From contig URAV01000042.1 of the NCBI GenBank assembly GCA_900545915.1, positions 1-26,287 on the forward strand: a DNA stretch of 26,287 bases, given 5' to 3'. Positions 17,773-24,768 of the stretch are shown here, piece after piece. The position numbers and the translations under genes were made by a program. Origin of the DNA: an uncultured Porphyromonadaceae bacterium (lineage in GTDB: Bacteria > Bacteroidota > Bacteroidia > Bacteroidales > Coprobacteraceae). How positions within the stretch are numbered: position 1 is the first letter of the stretch; every line of letters begins with the position of its first letter. The notes below the pieces were generated by a model. It did no database searches. It was not told where the DNA came from and saw only the letters and a list, made by a program, of their open reading frames with translations.

Positions 17773-18676
17773 TATTCGAGGTGAATTTTACCTCTCCGTA
17801 CATTCCTATTTTTACATAACCATCGTTTTTTATTGCTATTTTTACTGCATAAACGAGGTTTGCCCGTTCGTCTTTAGTCAATATTGTTTTGGGAGTAAAT
17901 TCAGATTGAGAAGAGATCCATGTGACGATACCGGGATATTCTTTTCGTTTCTCATCGCCGTAATCTGATATTACCGTTACTTTTTGCCCCACTTTGACTT
18001 GGGACAGTTGAACAGAAGTAATATATGCTCTGAGATACATATTTTCGATGTCGGCAACTTTGAAAAGAGGTTTTCCGGTATTTGCCAATTCTCCGGCTTC
18101 GGCATATTTGGTGAGTATAGTTCCGTTGATAGGACTGCTGATAGAACATTTTTTTAGTTGGTCTTCTATTTGGGCGACTTGTATTTCAAGAGCCGAACTT
18201 TGTTCCGTAATGCTGTTGCTATTGTTTTGTAATGTAGATTCCTGAGCTTTCAGTTGTTTCTCCAGAACAGCGATCTGCCCATTGATGTCATCTAATTGTT
18301 TTTCATTGGCAGCATTCGATTTAAGCAGATTGATAATTCTCCTTTGTTCGATTTGGGCAGTTGCGATTTGTTGTCGTGTAGCCGCAATTTGTTTATTTAT
18401 ATCCGGACGGTTACTTTCGACAGAACGGATATTTTTTAGTAATTGCTCTTTTTGCAGAAATAACTGTACCGTATCGATATAGCCTAATTTTTGTCGGGCG
18501 GTTACGATAGTCCCTTCTTCGATATCGAGTTGTTCTATTTTACCGTTGGCTTCGGCAGAAACGATTACTTCGGTGGCTTCAAAAGTCCCTGAAGCGTCCA
18601 TGTTGTCACTATTATTTCCACAGGCACATAAAGCGATAAAGCCTAATAATATTCCGTATTGATATATCTTTTTCAT
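17765..18676 (-). CDS. HlyD/YbhG-like membrane-fusion lipoprotein of the ABC exporter
   Basis: Periplasmic adaptor of 303 residues with a lipoprotein signal ending LCAC (lipid on Cys19). First lipoyl half near 40-70 (ANGKIEQLDIEEGTIV), a long coiled-coil hairpin about 70-175 rich in Gln, Ile and Leu (INKQIAATRQQIATAQIEQRR), second lipoyl half about 178-210 (ISSPINGTILTKYAEAGELA), then a beta-barrel. The long hairpin and context match YbhG, the adaptor of the YbhFSR exporter. It begins one nt after the TolC-like stop (TAA-T-ATG) and overlaps the first ATPase by 8 nt. Confidence 0.92.
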   Translation of the reverse strand: MKKIYQYGILLGFIALCACGNNSDNMDASGTFEATEVIVSAEANGKIEQLDIEEGTIVTARQKLGYIDTVQLFLQKEQLLKNIRSVESNRPDINKQIAATRQQIATAQIEQRRIINLLKSNAANEKQLDDINGQIAVLEKQLKAQESTLQNNSNSITEQSSALEIQVAQIEDQLKKCSISSPINGTILTKYAEAGELANTGKPLFKVADIENMYLRAYITSVQLSQVKVGQKVTVISDYGDEKRKEYPGIVTWISSQSEFTPKTILTKDERANLVYAVKIAIKNDGYVKIGMYGEVKFTSNND

Positions 18677-18677
18677 A

Positions 18678-19937
18678 TTAATTGTTTGTTGTATTTTTCA
18701 AATTATATATAGCCATTAAATATTGTATTTCATGTAAATATTTAGATTGTCTGGCTTGATCTGCCGCATTGATTTCCCGTAAAAGTTCGGTCACCGATAA
18801 TGTCCCGTTTTTCACTTTTATTTCAGCCGCCTTTTTTATGTTGTCACGTAATGAGATGATTTGATCATCTTCTTTCATAAGTTCTTTGATTTTTTTTATT
18901 TCGCTGTTTTCCTGAAGCATTTGTAAACGAGTGTTGAACAAGAATGTTTCTTGTCCGATTTGGTTATTTCGGATATTCGTATCGATGATTTTTTTCTCAT
19001 TTTTTTTAGTATAAAGAGTCCCGAAGTTCCAAGATAACCGCACCCCTGCTATGTAGTAAGGTGTAAACTCGTTTTTTAGCATGTCTAAGCCGGGATTTCC
19101 GTATGCACCTTGTATGAATAAACCTAATTTAGGCATATTTGAAGCTGATAAAATTTTCTTTTGGGATTGTAAAAGAGTGTGTTGTGCCTCGAAAAGTTGT
19201 AGTTCGGGGCGCTTTATCTCATTACCGGGAGGCAATGTTGTAGTCGGTTTTTCCAGTGCTTTGCTATCCGGTATATTTTCTCCGATCATTGCACCGAGCA
19301 TCCGAAGGTAAGCATCCTGTCCGGTTTGTAATTCTGTATTGCGTTGTCTGGCGTTGATCTGCTCTACTTTTACGGCATCCAAGTCGCTTTGATTAGCAAT
19401 ACCATTTATCATATACGACTCTATTTGTTTGTAGTTCCTTTCCAGTTCTTGCTGTAATAGCATGTTTTGTTTCAACTGTTCATCGATAAGAAGAATGCCG
19501 AAATAGAGTTGGTTGACCCTGTCGTTTAATTCATACATTTCTACGTCTAATTTTTTATTCTCGACATCGGACGAGGCTTGAAGACTGTTTTTTTGAGAGC
19601 GGATAGCACCTCCGTCCCAAATGACTTGATTTAATTCGACGGCGATTTTATATTGGTCTTTATTCAACCCCTTGATATTAAGGTTCGGCAATCGAATAGG
19701 AATCTCCGTGACATCCGATTGATAGGTGGCTTGAGCTGAAAAAGTAAGTTGTGGCAGGTAACCTTTGTTTGCATTGGATAGATTGTATTCCCGCGTTTGC
19801 TCTATCAATCCGTATTGTTTGATTTGTGGATAATTTTCTATCGCTTTTTTCTGGCAACTTTCTAAAGATAGTTGTCCATAACCATGAAAAACCGGTAAGC
19901 AGGAAAAGAAAACACCTAAAATAAAAAAACGTTTCAT
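18678..19937 (-). CDS. TolC-like outer-membrane factor of the ABC exporter
   Basis: A 419-residue outer-membrane channel of the OEP family, with signal peptide MKRFFILGVFFSCLPVFHGYG. The first half has LSLESCQKKAIENYPQI and NKGYLPQLTFSAQATYQ, then the typical LNQVIWDGGAIRSQK; the second half repeats the pattern (ASNMPKLGLFIQGAYGNPG, AGVRLSWNFGTLYTKKNEKK). It is only distantly like the other outer-membrane factor in this window, so the two pumps have separate exit ducts. The E. coli ybhGFSR locus has no such gene and relies on shared TolC. It lies 32 nt after the TetR gene and one nt before the adaptor. Confidence 0.92.
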   Translation of the reverse strand: MKRFFILGVFFSCLPVFHGYGQLSLESCQKKAIENYPQIKQYGLIEQTREYNLSNANKGYLPQLTFSAQATYQSDVTEIPIRLPNLNIKGLNKDQYKIAVELNQVIWDGGAIRSQKNSLQASSDVENKKLDVEMYELNDRVNQLYFGILLIDEQLKQNMLLQQELERNYKQIESYMINGIANQSDLDAVKVEQINARQRNTELQTGQDAYLRMLGAMIGENIPDSKALEKPTTTLPPGNEIKRPELQLFEAQHTLLQSQKKILSASNMPKLGLFIQGAYGNPGLDMLKNEFTPYYIAGVRLSWNFGTLYTKKNEKKIIDTNIRNNQIGQETFLFNTRLQMLQENSEIKKIKELMKEDDQIISLRDNIKKAAEIKVKNGTLSVTELLREINAADQARQSKYLHEIQYLMAIYNLKNTTNN

Positions 19938-19969
19938 AGGAATTGTTTTTGTTAGAACTTATAATTTAT

Positions 19970-20593
19970 TTATGGACGAAGGCCGTTAGTGATAAGAGTG
20001 ATTACTTCCTTTTTCCGAGTTTCTACAACCTTTTCGAAGTCTCCGAGTTCTATTCCCGTTATATTGCGAATGGATGGGTATGCAAGAAATATGAAAGCAT
20101 TCATGGATAGAATGTCAAGAAGCAAAGTAATCGCTTCTATCGGTCGGATTTCTCCGTTTTGAATAGCTTGTTTTCGTTCTTCTTCAAATTGCATATAGTA
20201 AGGTTTTGCCTTTTCTAATAGCAAACTTCTTAACCATTCGGTACGTTTAGGATCAGAGCCGAGTTCGTTCAAGATCATTCTCGGTAGTTTCGGATTTTGT
20301 TGTAAGATAGAAAAATGGATTTCTATAACTTGCCGTATTCTTTCGAGAAAAGAAACTTTTTGTTGACTTAATTCGAAAAGCTGAGGGATTATATGTTCTA
20401 ATTTTTTCTCAAAAATGCGGTTGAATAAGTTTTCTTTCGTACGGAAATAATAGTGTATCAATGTTTGATTACATCCTACAACTCGTGCGATTTCAGTTGT
20501 TGAAGTACGGTTAAAACCTTTGTCTAAAAAAAGCTCTTCGGCAACCTTTAATATTGATTGCTCCATGTCATGATTAGTTTCGGTATTTGCCAT
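19970..20593 (-). CDS. TetR-family regulator heading the ABC exporter operon (CecR-like)
   Basis: A 207-residue repressor-type regulator. The N-terminal helix-turn-helix is at about residues 31-50 (STTEIARVVGCNQTLIHYYF) after AEELFLDKGFNRTST, a close match to the TetR signature. The C-terminal two-thirds is helical and divergent, as usual for the ligand-binding domain. First gene of the exporter operon, 32 nt from the TolC-like gene. A 17-nt palindrome 24 nt upstream of its start is a good autoregulatory operator candidate. The arrangement parallels E. coli cecR (ybiH) upstream of ybhGFSR. The inducer is unknown. Confidence 0.93.
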   Translation of the reverse strand: MANTETNHDMEQSILKVAEELFLDKGFNRTSTTEIARVVGCNQTLIHYYFRTKENLFNRIFEKKLEHIIPQLFELSQQKVSFLERIRQVIEIHFSILQQNPKLPRMILNELGSDPKRTEWLRSLLLEKAKPYYMQFEEERKQAIQNGEIRPIEAITLLLDILSMNAFIFLAYPSIRNITGIELGDFEKVVETRKKEVITLITNGLRP

Positions 20594-20616
20594 TTCTATA
20601 TTATTAATAGATTTAT

Positions 20617-20633
20617 TTAATCAACTTGTTTAA
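20617..20633. promoter_or_regulatory. Candidate TetR-protein operator
   Basis: A 17-nt imperfect palindrome, TTAA-T-CAA-C-TTG-T-TTAA: seven of eight flanking pairs are symmetric about C20625. It lies 24 nt upstream of the TetR start codon, where bound protein would block transcription of the exporter operon. Size and position fit TetR operators; binding is inferred. Confidence 0.6.
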
Positions 20634-20745
20634 TTATTATATTTAATAGTCTTATTAGGATGTGCAAATGAAAATATAATTTTGAATTTGAGCAACGATT
20701 GAGAGTTTATTTTTCTTAAAAAATCTTGAAGATATTTTTTATCGG

Positions 20746-20767
20746 AAAATTTAAACAGACTCTTAAG
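20746..20767 (+). repeat. 22-nt dispersed motif, copy 1
   Basis: Core reads AACAGACTCT with the same A/T-rich flanks as the copy at 20944-20965. Same orientation, 198 nt apart. Confidence 0.5.
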
Positions 20768-20852
20768 AAGTTACATGAGAATTACCAGAAGAAATAACTT
20801 TAGTGCTTAAAGTTACTTTAAAGTGGGAAAATCTTGATTTGAAAAAAATTAC

Positions 20853-20904
20853 GAATAGTAAAAAGATCTGCGATACGATTTGTGTATCAAGCTTTTTACT
20901 ATTC
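20853..20904 (-). terminator. Long hairpin, probable terminator of the sulfhydrylase gene
   Basis: A perfect 13-bp outer stem (20853-20865 with 20892-20904), an internal loop, then a 5-bp inner stem (20872-20876 with 20884-20888). It lies 57 nt beyond the sulfhydrylase stop on the minus strand; the outer stem contains an A/T tract, but no long T run follows. It could instead be a small hairpin repeat. Confidence 0.55.
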
Positions 20905-20943
20905 ATAATAATCGCAAGTTATACATTCCGGAAAAGAATATGT

Positions 20944-20965
20944 AAAATTTAGACAGGCTCTTAAA
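20944..20965 (+). repeat. 22-nt dispersed motif, copy 2
   Basis: Core GACAGGCTCT in an A/T-rich flank. Related copies are at 20746-20767 (3 differences), 22408-22427 (about 5) and 26217-26238 on the minus strand (2). This copy overlaps the sulfhydrylase stop codon. Confidence 0.55.
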
Positions 20966-22244
20966 ATTTAGCCAAAGCTTGTTCTATATCGGCAATTATG
21001 TCATTTACATCTTCAATACCGACCGATAATCGAATTAAATCAGGAGCAACTCCTGCTTCGATCAATTGCTCGTCGGTAAGTTGACGATGGGTGTGACTTG
21101 CCGGGTGGAGTACGCATGTACGTGCATCTGCCACATGCGTTACGATACAAGCTAATTTTAAGTTATCCATGAATTTTATAGCATCTTCACGGCTTCCTTT
21201 CAAGCCGAATGCAATTACCCCGCAAGAACCGTTCGGCAAATATTTCTGTGCTAATTCATAATATTTACTGCTTTTTAATCCGCAATAATTTACCCATGCG
21301 ACTTTATCGTTAGCCTCAAGGTATTCGGCAACCTTTTGTGCATTTTGACAATGTCGGGGGACACGTAAATGTAAAGTCTCCAGTCCGAGATTTAGTAAAA
21401 ATGCATTTTGAGGAGATTGTATAGAACCTAAATCACGCATTAGTTGAGCTGTAGCTTTAGTTATATAAGCCATTTTCCCGAAAGCTTTAGTATAAGTCAG
21501 TCCGTGGTACGATTCATCCGGTTGCGTCAGTCCCGGAAATTTATCTGCCTGGGCTTCCCAGTCAAAATTTCCGCTATCGACGATAACTCCTCCTACGCAA
21601 GTTGCGTGCCCGTCCATATATTTTGTTGTGGAATGAGTTACGATGTCAGCTCCCCATTCGAACGGACGACAATTTATCGGAGTGGCAAAAGTATTGTCAA
21701 CGATCAGGGGAACTCCATGCTTATGTGCAATTCGAGCAAACTTTTCTATGTCGAGTACATCTATGCTTGGGTTCGATATAGTTTCACCGAACAAGGCTTT
21801 GGTATTTGGGCGAAAAGCTTTGCTGATCTCTTCTTCACTGTCGTCGGCATTGACGAAAGTACATTCTATTCCTAATTTTTTTAGGGTTACGCCGAATAAG
21901 TTGTAAGTTCCGCCATATATGGTGGAAGAACATACGAAATGATCTCCGGCTTGGCATATATTGAAGATAGCATAAAAGTTAGCCGCTTGTCCCGATGATG
22001 TTAACATAGCCCCGATGCCACCTTCTAAAGCTGCGATCTTTGCAGCTACGGCATCATTAGTAGGATTTTGTAATCGAGTATAGAAATAACCAGACTCTTC
22101 CAGATCGAACAATTTTGCCATTTGTTCGCTGGTCTCATATTTGAATGTCGTGCTCTGATAAATCGGTAATACTCTCGGTTCTCCTTTTTTCGGGTTCCAC
22201 CCCCCTTGTACGCAAAGAGTTGCTCGGCTGAATTTTTTTTCCAT
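20961..22244 (-). CDS. O-acetylhomoserine sulfhydrylase (PLP-dependent)
   Basis: Cytoplasmic PLP enzyme of the Cys/Met metabolism family, predicted to make homocysteine from O-acetylhomoserine and sulfide in methionine synthesis. Its 427 residues match the sulfhydrylase (MetY) branch, longer than cystathionine gamma-synthases of about 380-400. Visible: YFYTRLQNPT with phosphate-binding Tyr/Arg (53-62), SSGQAA (83-88), Tyr110 in STIYGGTYNLF, Asp183 in VDNTFATP, Schiff-base Lys208 in HSTTKYMDGH, and the C-terminal LIRLSVGIEDVNDIIADIEQAL. MetB-type or gamma-lyase activity cannot be fully excluded. It stands alone with its own promoter; no SAM riboswitch fits the roughly 40-nt leader. Confidence 0.92.
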   Translation of the reverse strand: MEKKFSRATLCVQGGWNPKKGEPRVLPIYQSTTFKYETSEQMAKLFDLEESGYFYTRLQNPTNDAVAAKIAALEGGIGAMLTSSGQAANFYAIFNICQAGDHFVCSSTIYGGTYNLFGVTLKKLGIECTFVNADDSEEEISKAFRPNTKALFGETISNPSIDVLDIEKFARIAHKHGVPLIVDNTFATPINCRPFEWGADIVTHSTTKYMDGHATCVGGVIVDSGNFDWEAQADKFPGLTQPDESYHGLTYTKAFGKMAYITKATAQLMRDLGSIQSPQNAFLLNLGLETLHLRVPRHCQNAQKVAEYLEANDKVAWVNYCGLKSSKYYELAQKYLPNGSCGVIAFGLKGSREDAIKFMDNLKLACIVTHVADARTCVLHPASHTHRQLTDEQLIEAGVAPDLIRLSVGIEDVNDIIADIEQALAKF

Positions 22245-22287
22245 ATTTAAATTTACTTTATAATATTAGCAATGTTCATGTCGGGTA

Positions 22288-22295
22288 CAAAAATA
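22288..22295 (-). promoter_or_regulatory. -7 element of the sulfhydrylase gene
   Basis: TATTTTTG on the minus strand, 43 nt upstream of the ATG, fits TAnnTTTG. No -33 element is apparent. The short A/T-rich leader leaves no room for a riboswitch. Confidence 0.55.
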
Positions 22296-22407
22296 AAAAT
22301 AATTATTGATGATAATGATGTATGTAGGTGTATTGTAATATAAAATAAGAAAGTGTGATTATAAACCGAGAGAAGATGCAAAAATAATCTGATCGTATTT
22401 TTTGTAG

Positions 22408-22427
22408 AATTTAGATAAGCTCTAAGA
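22408..22427 (+). repeat. 22-nt dispersed motif, copy 3
   Basis: Most diverged copy (core GATAAGCTCT). Same orientation as the copy at 20944, so copies 2 and 3 flank the sulfhydrylase gene as direct repeats. Confidence 0.4.
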
Positions 22428-22516
22428 ATTGATATAATTGTTATTTCGAGTAAAACTTTATGCGATTAATCTCGTTTTTTGCACCGATATTTCTATAAAT
22501 TGAAAAAATATTTTTA

Positions 22517-22545
22517 TTGTTGTCCTGACATAAATCCTACCTTTG
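22517..22545 (+). promoter_or_regulatory. Promoter of the GH2 gene
   Basis: TACCTTTG (22538-22545) fits TAnnTTTG, with TTG (22517-22519) 18 nt upstream. Transcription would start near 22552, 20 nt before the ATG at 22572. Confidence 0.65.
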
Positions 22546-22571
22546 TGAAAACAAAAAATAATTGTGATATC

Positions 22572-24389
22572 ATGAAAAAGCCGTTTTTTATTTGTACGAT
22601 CTTGGTTTGTATTTTTACGAATATTCATGCTCAATGGAAACCCGTAGGAAATAGGATTGTGACACCTTGGACAGAAAAGATGGATGTGACTTCGGTTTTA
22701 CCGGAATATCCTCGTCCGATTATGGAACGAAATGAATGGAAAAACTTGAATGGACTATGGGAGTATGCTATAACGGATGTCGGAAAAAGTTGTCCGAAGC
22801 AGTTTGACGGGCAGATATTAGTCCCCTTTGCAGTCGAATCGGCTTTATCCGGTGTCGGGAAAACTGTTGGGAAGGAGAAGGAGTTATGGTATTGCCGAAC
22901 GTTTAATATTCCTTCGTCTTGGAAAAATAAAAAAATTCTGCTTCATTTTGGTGCTGTAGATTGGAAAGCGGATGTTTGGGTAAATGGTATAAAGGTGGGT
23001 AGTCATACGGGAGGATTCACCCCTTTTTCTTTTGATATAACCGCATCTCTTGTAACGAAAGGTGATAATCAGTTGATAGTAAAAGTTTGGGATCCTACGG
23101 ATGATGGTTATCAACCGAGAGGAAAACAAGTAAAAAATCCCGGAGGTATTTATTATACTCCTGTTACGGGAATTTGGCAAACGGTATGGTTAGAGCCTGT
23201 GTCTGAGAAATATATAGAAAAATTGCGTATTACACCGGATATCGATAAGCATTTGCTGACTGTAGAAGTCGACCAGAATGTAGTTTCTGATGAAGACTTG
23301 ATTGAAGTAAAAGTTTATGATGAGTCTAAGCTGATTGCGACTGCCCGAAGTATTAACCGAGAACCGCTCGTTGTATCTATGCCTCAAGATAGTAAATTAT
23401 GGAGTCCTGATTCTCCGTTTTTATATACATTGAAAATATCCTTGAAGAATGGTAATAAGGTATTGGATCAGGTTGATAGTTATGCAGCTATGCGTAAATA
23501 TTCTGTCGGGCGTGATGCTGCAGGAATTGTTCGACTGAGGCTAAATAATCAGTCCTTGTTCCAGTTCGGGCCATTAGATCAAGGTTGGTGGCCGGATGGG
23601 CTATATACAGCTCCTACCGATGAAGCTTTGAAATACGATATTCAGAAAACGAAGGATATGGGTTTTAATATGATAAGAAAACATGTCAAAGTCGAGCCTG
23701 CACGTTGGTACACTCACTGTGATAAATTAGGCATTATTGTATGGCAGGATATGCCGAATGGCGATCGTGGACAACAATGGCAAAACCGCAGTTATTATGA
23801 AGGTCCTGAAATGTATCGTTCTTCCGAGTCTGAAGCATGTTATCGAAAAGAGTGGAAAGAGATTATCGATTATCTATATTCTTATCCTTGTATCAGTACA
23901 TGGGTTCCGTTTAATGAAGCTTGGGGACAATTCAAAACGGTCGAGATTGCAGAATGGACAAAACAGTATGATCCTACACGTTTAGTAAATCCGGCGAGTG
24001 GAGGTAACCATTTTACCTGCGGAGATATGCTCGATTTGCATAATTATCCTACTCCTGATTTGTATTTGTACGATGCACAGCGGGCTACGGTTTTGGGTGA
24101 ATATGGTGGAATAGGGCTTATTATAAAAGGTCATCTTTGGGAACCTGACCGTAATTGGGGATATATTCAGTTCAATTCTTCAAAAGAGGCGACAGATGAG
24201 TATTTAAAATATGCCAATCAATTATACGATTTGATTTTCAAAGGTTTTTCGGCGGCTGTTTATACTCAGACAACGGATGTAGAAGTTGAAGTCAACGGAT
24301 TAATAACGTATGACCGTAGAGTAATCAAATTAGATGAAAAACGGCTGAACGAGATTAATAGTCGCATTTGTAAATCTTTAAATAAATAA
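22572..24389 (+). CDS. Secreted glycoside hydrolase family 2 enzyme
   Basis: A 605-residue glycosidase of the beta-galactosidase/beta-glucuronidase superfamily. Signal peptide MKKPFFICTILVCIFTNIHA, a jelly-roll sugar-binding domain (about 45-215, with LHFGAVDWKADVWVNGIKVG and HTGGFTPFSFDI), an Ig-like domain (about 215-310) and a TIM barrel to the end. Retaining-mechanism residues are Asn448-Glu449 in WVPFNEAWGQ (acid/base) and Glu510 in VLGEYGG (nucleophile). It belongs to the short form with no extra C-terminal domains; FNEAWGQ differs from the lacZ type, so the substrate is open. The in-frame upstream TTG at 22479 lacks a promoter. No SusC/SusD pair adjoins, so it is not part of a visible polysaccharide locus. 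Confidence 0.92.
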   Translation: MKKPFFICTILVCIFTNIHAQWKPVGNRIVTPWTEKMDVTSVLPEYPRPIMERNEWKNLNGLWEYAITDVGKSCPKQFDGQILVPFAVESALSGVGKTVGKEKELWYCRTFNIPSSWKNKKILLHFGAVDWKADVWVNGIKVGSHTGGFTPFSFDITASLVTKGDNQLIVKVWDPTDDGYQPRGKQVKNPGGIYYTPVTGIWQTVWLEPVSEKYIEKLRITPDIDKHLLTVEVDQNVVSDEDLIEVKVYDESKLIATARSINREPLVVSMPQDSKLWSPDSPFLYTLKISLKNGNKVLDQVDSYAAMRKYSVGRDAAGIVRLRLNNQSLFQFGPLDQGWWPDGLYTAPTDEALKYDIQKTKDMGFNMIRKHVKVEPARWYTHCDKLGIIVWQDMPNGDRGQQWQNRSYYEGPEMYRSSESEACYRKEWKEIIDYLYSYPCISTWVPFNEAWGQFKTVEIAEWTKQYDPTRLVNPASGGNHFTCGDMLDLHNYPTPDLYLYDAQRATVLGEYGGIGLIIKGHLWEPDRNWGYIQFNSSKEATDEYLKYANQLYDLIFKGFSAAVYTQTTDVEVEVNGLITYDRRVIKLDEKRLNEINSRICKSLNK

Positions 24390-24419
24390 GCGGGTGGTTT
24401 CGAAAAGTGAGCTTTTTAG

Positions 24420-24454
24420 AAAAACTTAAAGTTGATAAACTGAGTTAAGTTTTT
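24420..24454 (+). terminator. AT-rich hairpin after the GH2 gene
   Basis: 10-bp perfect stem (24420-24429 with 24445-24454), with the T tract inside the 3' arm, 31 nt after the GH2 stop. AT-rich, so weaker than the next hairpin at 24497. Confidence 0.5.
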
Positions 24455-24496
24455 ATTGATAGTTTTTTATAAATGATTGCTGAGTCAATATGTCTG

Positions 24497-24532
24497 AATC
24501 TGCAAGGTTATCTAAGATAGATCTTGCAGATT
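24497..24532 (+). terminator. Second hairpin after the GH2 gene
   Basis: 10-bp perfect outer stem (24497-24506 with 24523-24532), a 3-nt bulge, a 4-bp inner stem and a 5-nt loop, followed by a T-rich stretch. It probably completes termination before the tRNA promoter. Confidence 0.6.
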
Positions 24533-24585
24533 TCTATCTTTAAATAGTTGTGACATAATTGTATTTGTAGAAAGGTACTGAAAAA

Positions 24586-24616
24586 TTTGTTTCGTACGAA
24601 ATTTTTCGTACCTTTG
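24586..24616 (+). promoter_or_regulatory. Consensus promoter of the initiator tRNA
   Basis: TTTG (24586-24589), exactly 19 nt, then TACCTTTG (24609-24616): a perfect Bacteroidetes -33/-7 pair ending 13 nt before the tRNA. A 12-nt perfect palindrome, TTTCGTACGAAA, lies within the spacer. Confidence 0.85.
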
Positions 24617-24629
24617 CAGTCACAAATAT

Positions 24630-24701
<72 letters not shown>

Positions 24702-24703
24702 CT

Positions 24704-24748
24704 AAACAAAATAGGTCGATTCTATCAAAGAATCGACCTATTTTGTTT
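24704..24748. terminator. Shared bidirectional terminator, tRNA-fMet and MFS gene
   Basis: A perfect 20-bp stem (24704-24723 with 24729-24748) with a 5-nt loop, A-rich on the left and T-rich on the right, so each strand ends in a T-rich arm. It begins 2 nt after the tRNA and lies 20 nt from the stop of the convergent transporter gene. Confidence 0.9.
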
Positions 24749-24768
24749 TAATGATTAGTAATTTTAGC

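Larger units (their letters stand above)
20594..20960. other. Intergenic region upstream of the exporter operon
   Basis: A 367-nt AT-rich gap with no credible coding frame. It holds the candidate TetR operator (20617-20633), a small AT-rich hairpin (20795-20802 with 20808-20815), a long hairpin (20853-20904), and two direct copies of a 22-nt motif (20746-20767 and 20944-20965). A possible weak promoter for the operon on the minus strand is TTTG, 19 nt, then TAAATATA, only a partial -7 match. Confidence 0.7.
22245..22571. other. Divergent intergenic region, sulfhydrylase / GH2
   Basis: 327 nt between divergent genes. It contains one -7 element for each direction (22288-22295 minus, 22538-22545 plus) and copy 3 of the 22-nt motif (22408-22427). 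The middle is AT-rich and shows no further structure. The open frame running into it from a TTG at 22479 is not used, because the promoter lies downstream of that TTG. Confidence 0.65.

Noticed and set aside
22245..22300. SAM riboswitch upstream of the sulfhydrylase gene
   Set aside because: The leader from the apparent promoter is only about 40 nt, A/T-rich and without stable paired elements.
22479..22571. N-terminal extension of the GH2 gene from a TTG
   Set aside because: The promoter -7 element at 22538-22545 lies inside it, and the ATG at 22572 begins a clean signal peptide.
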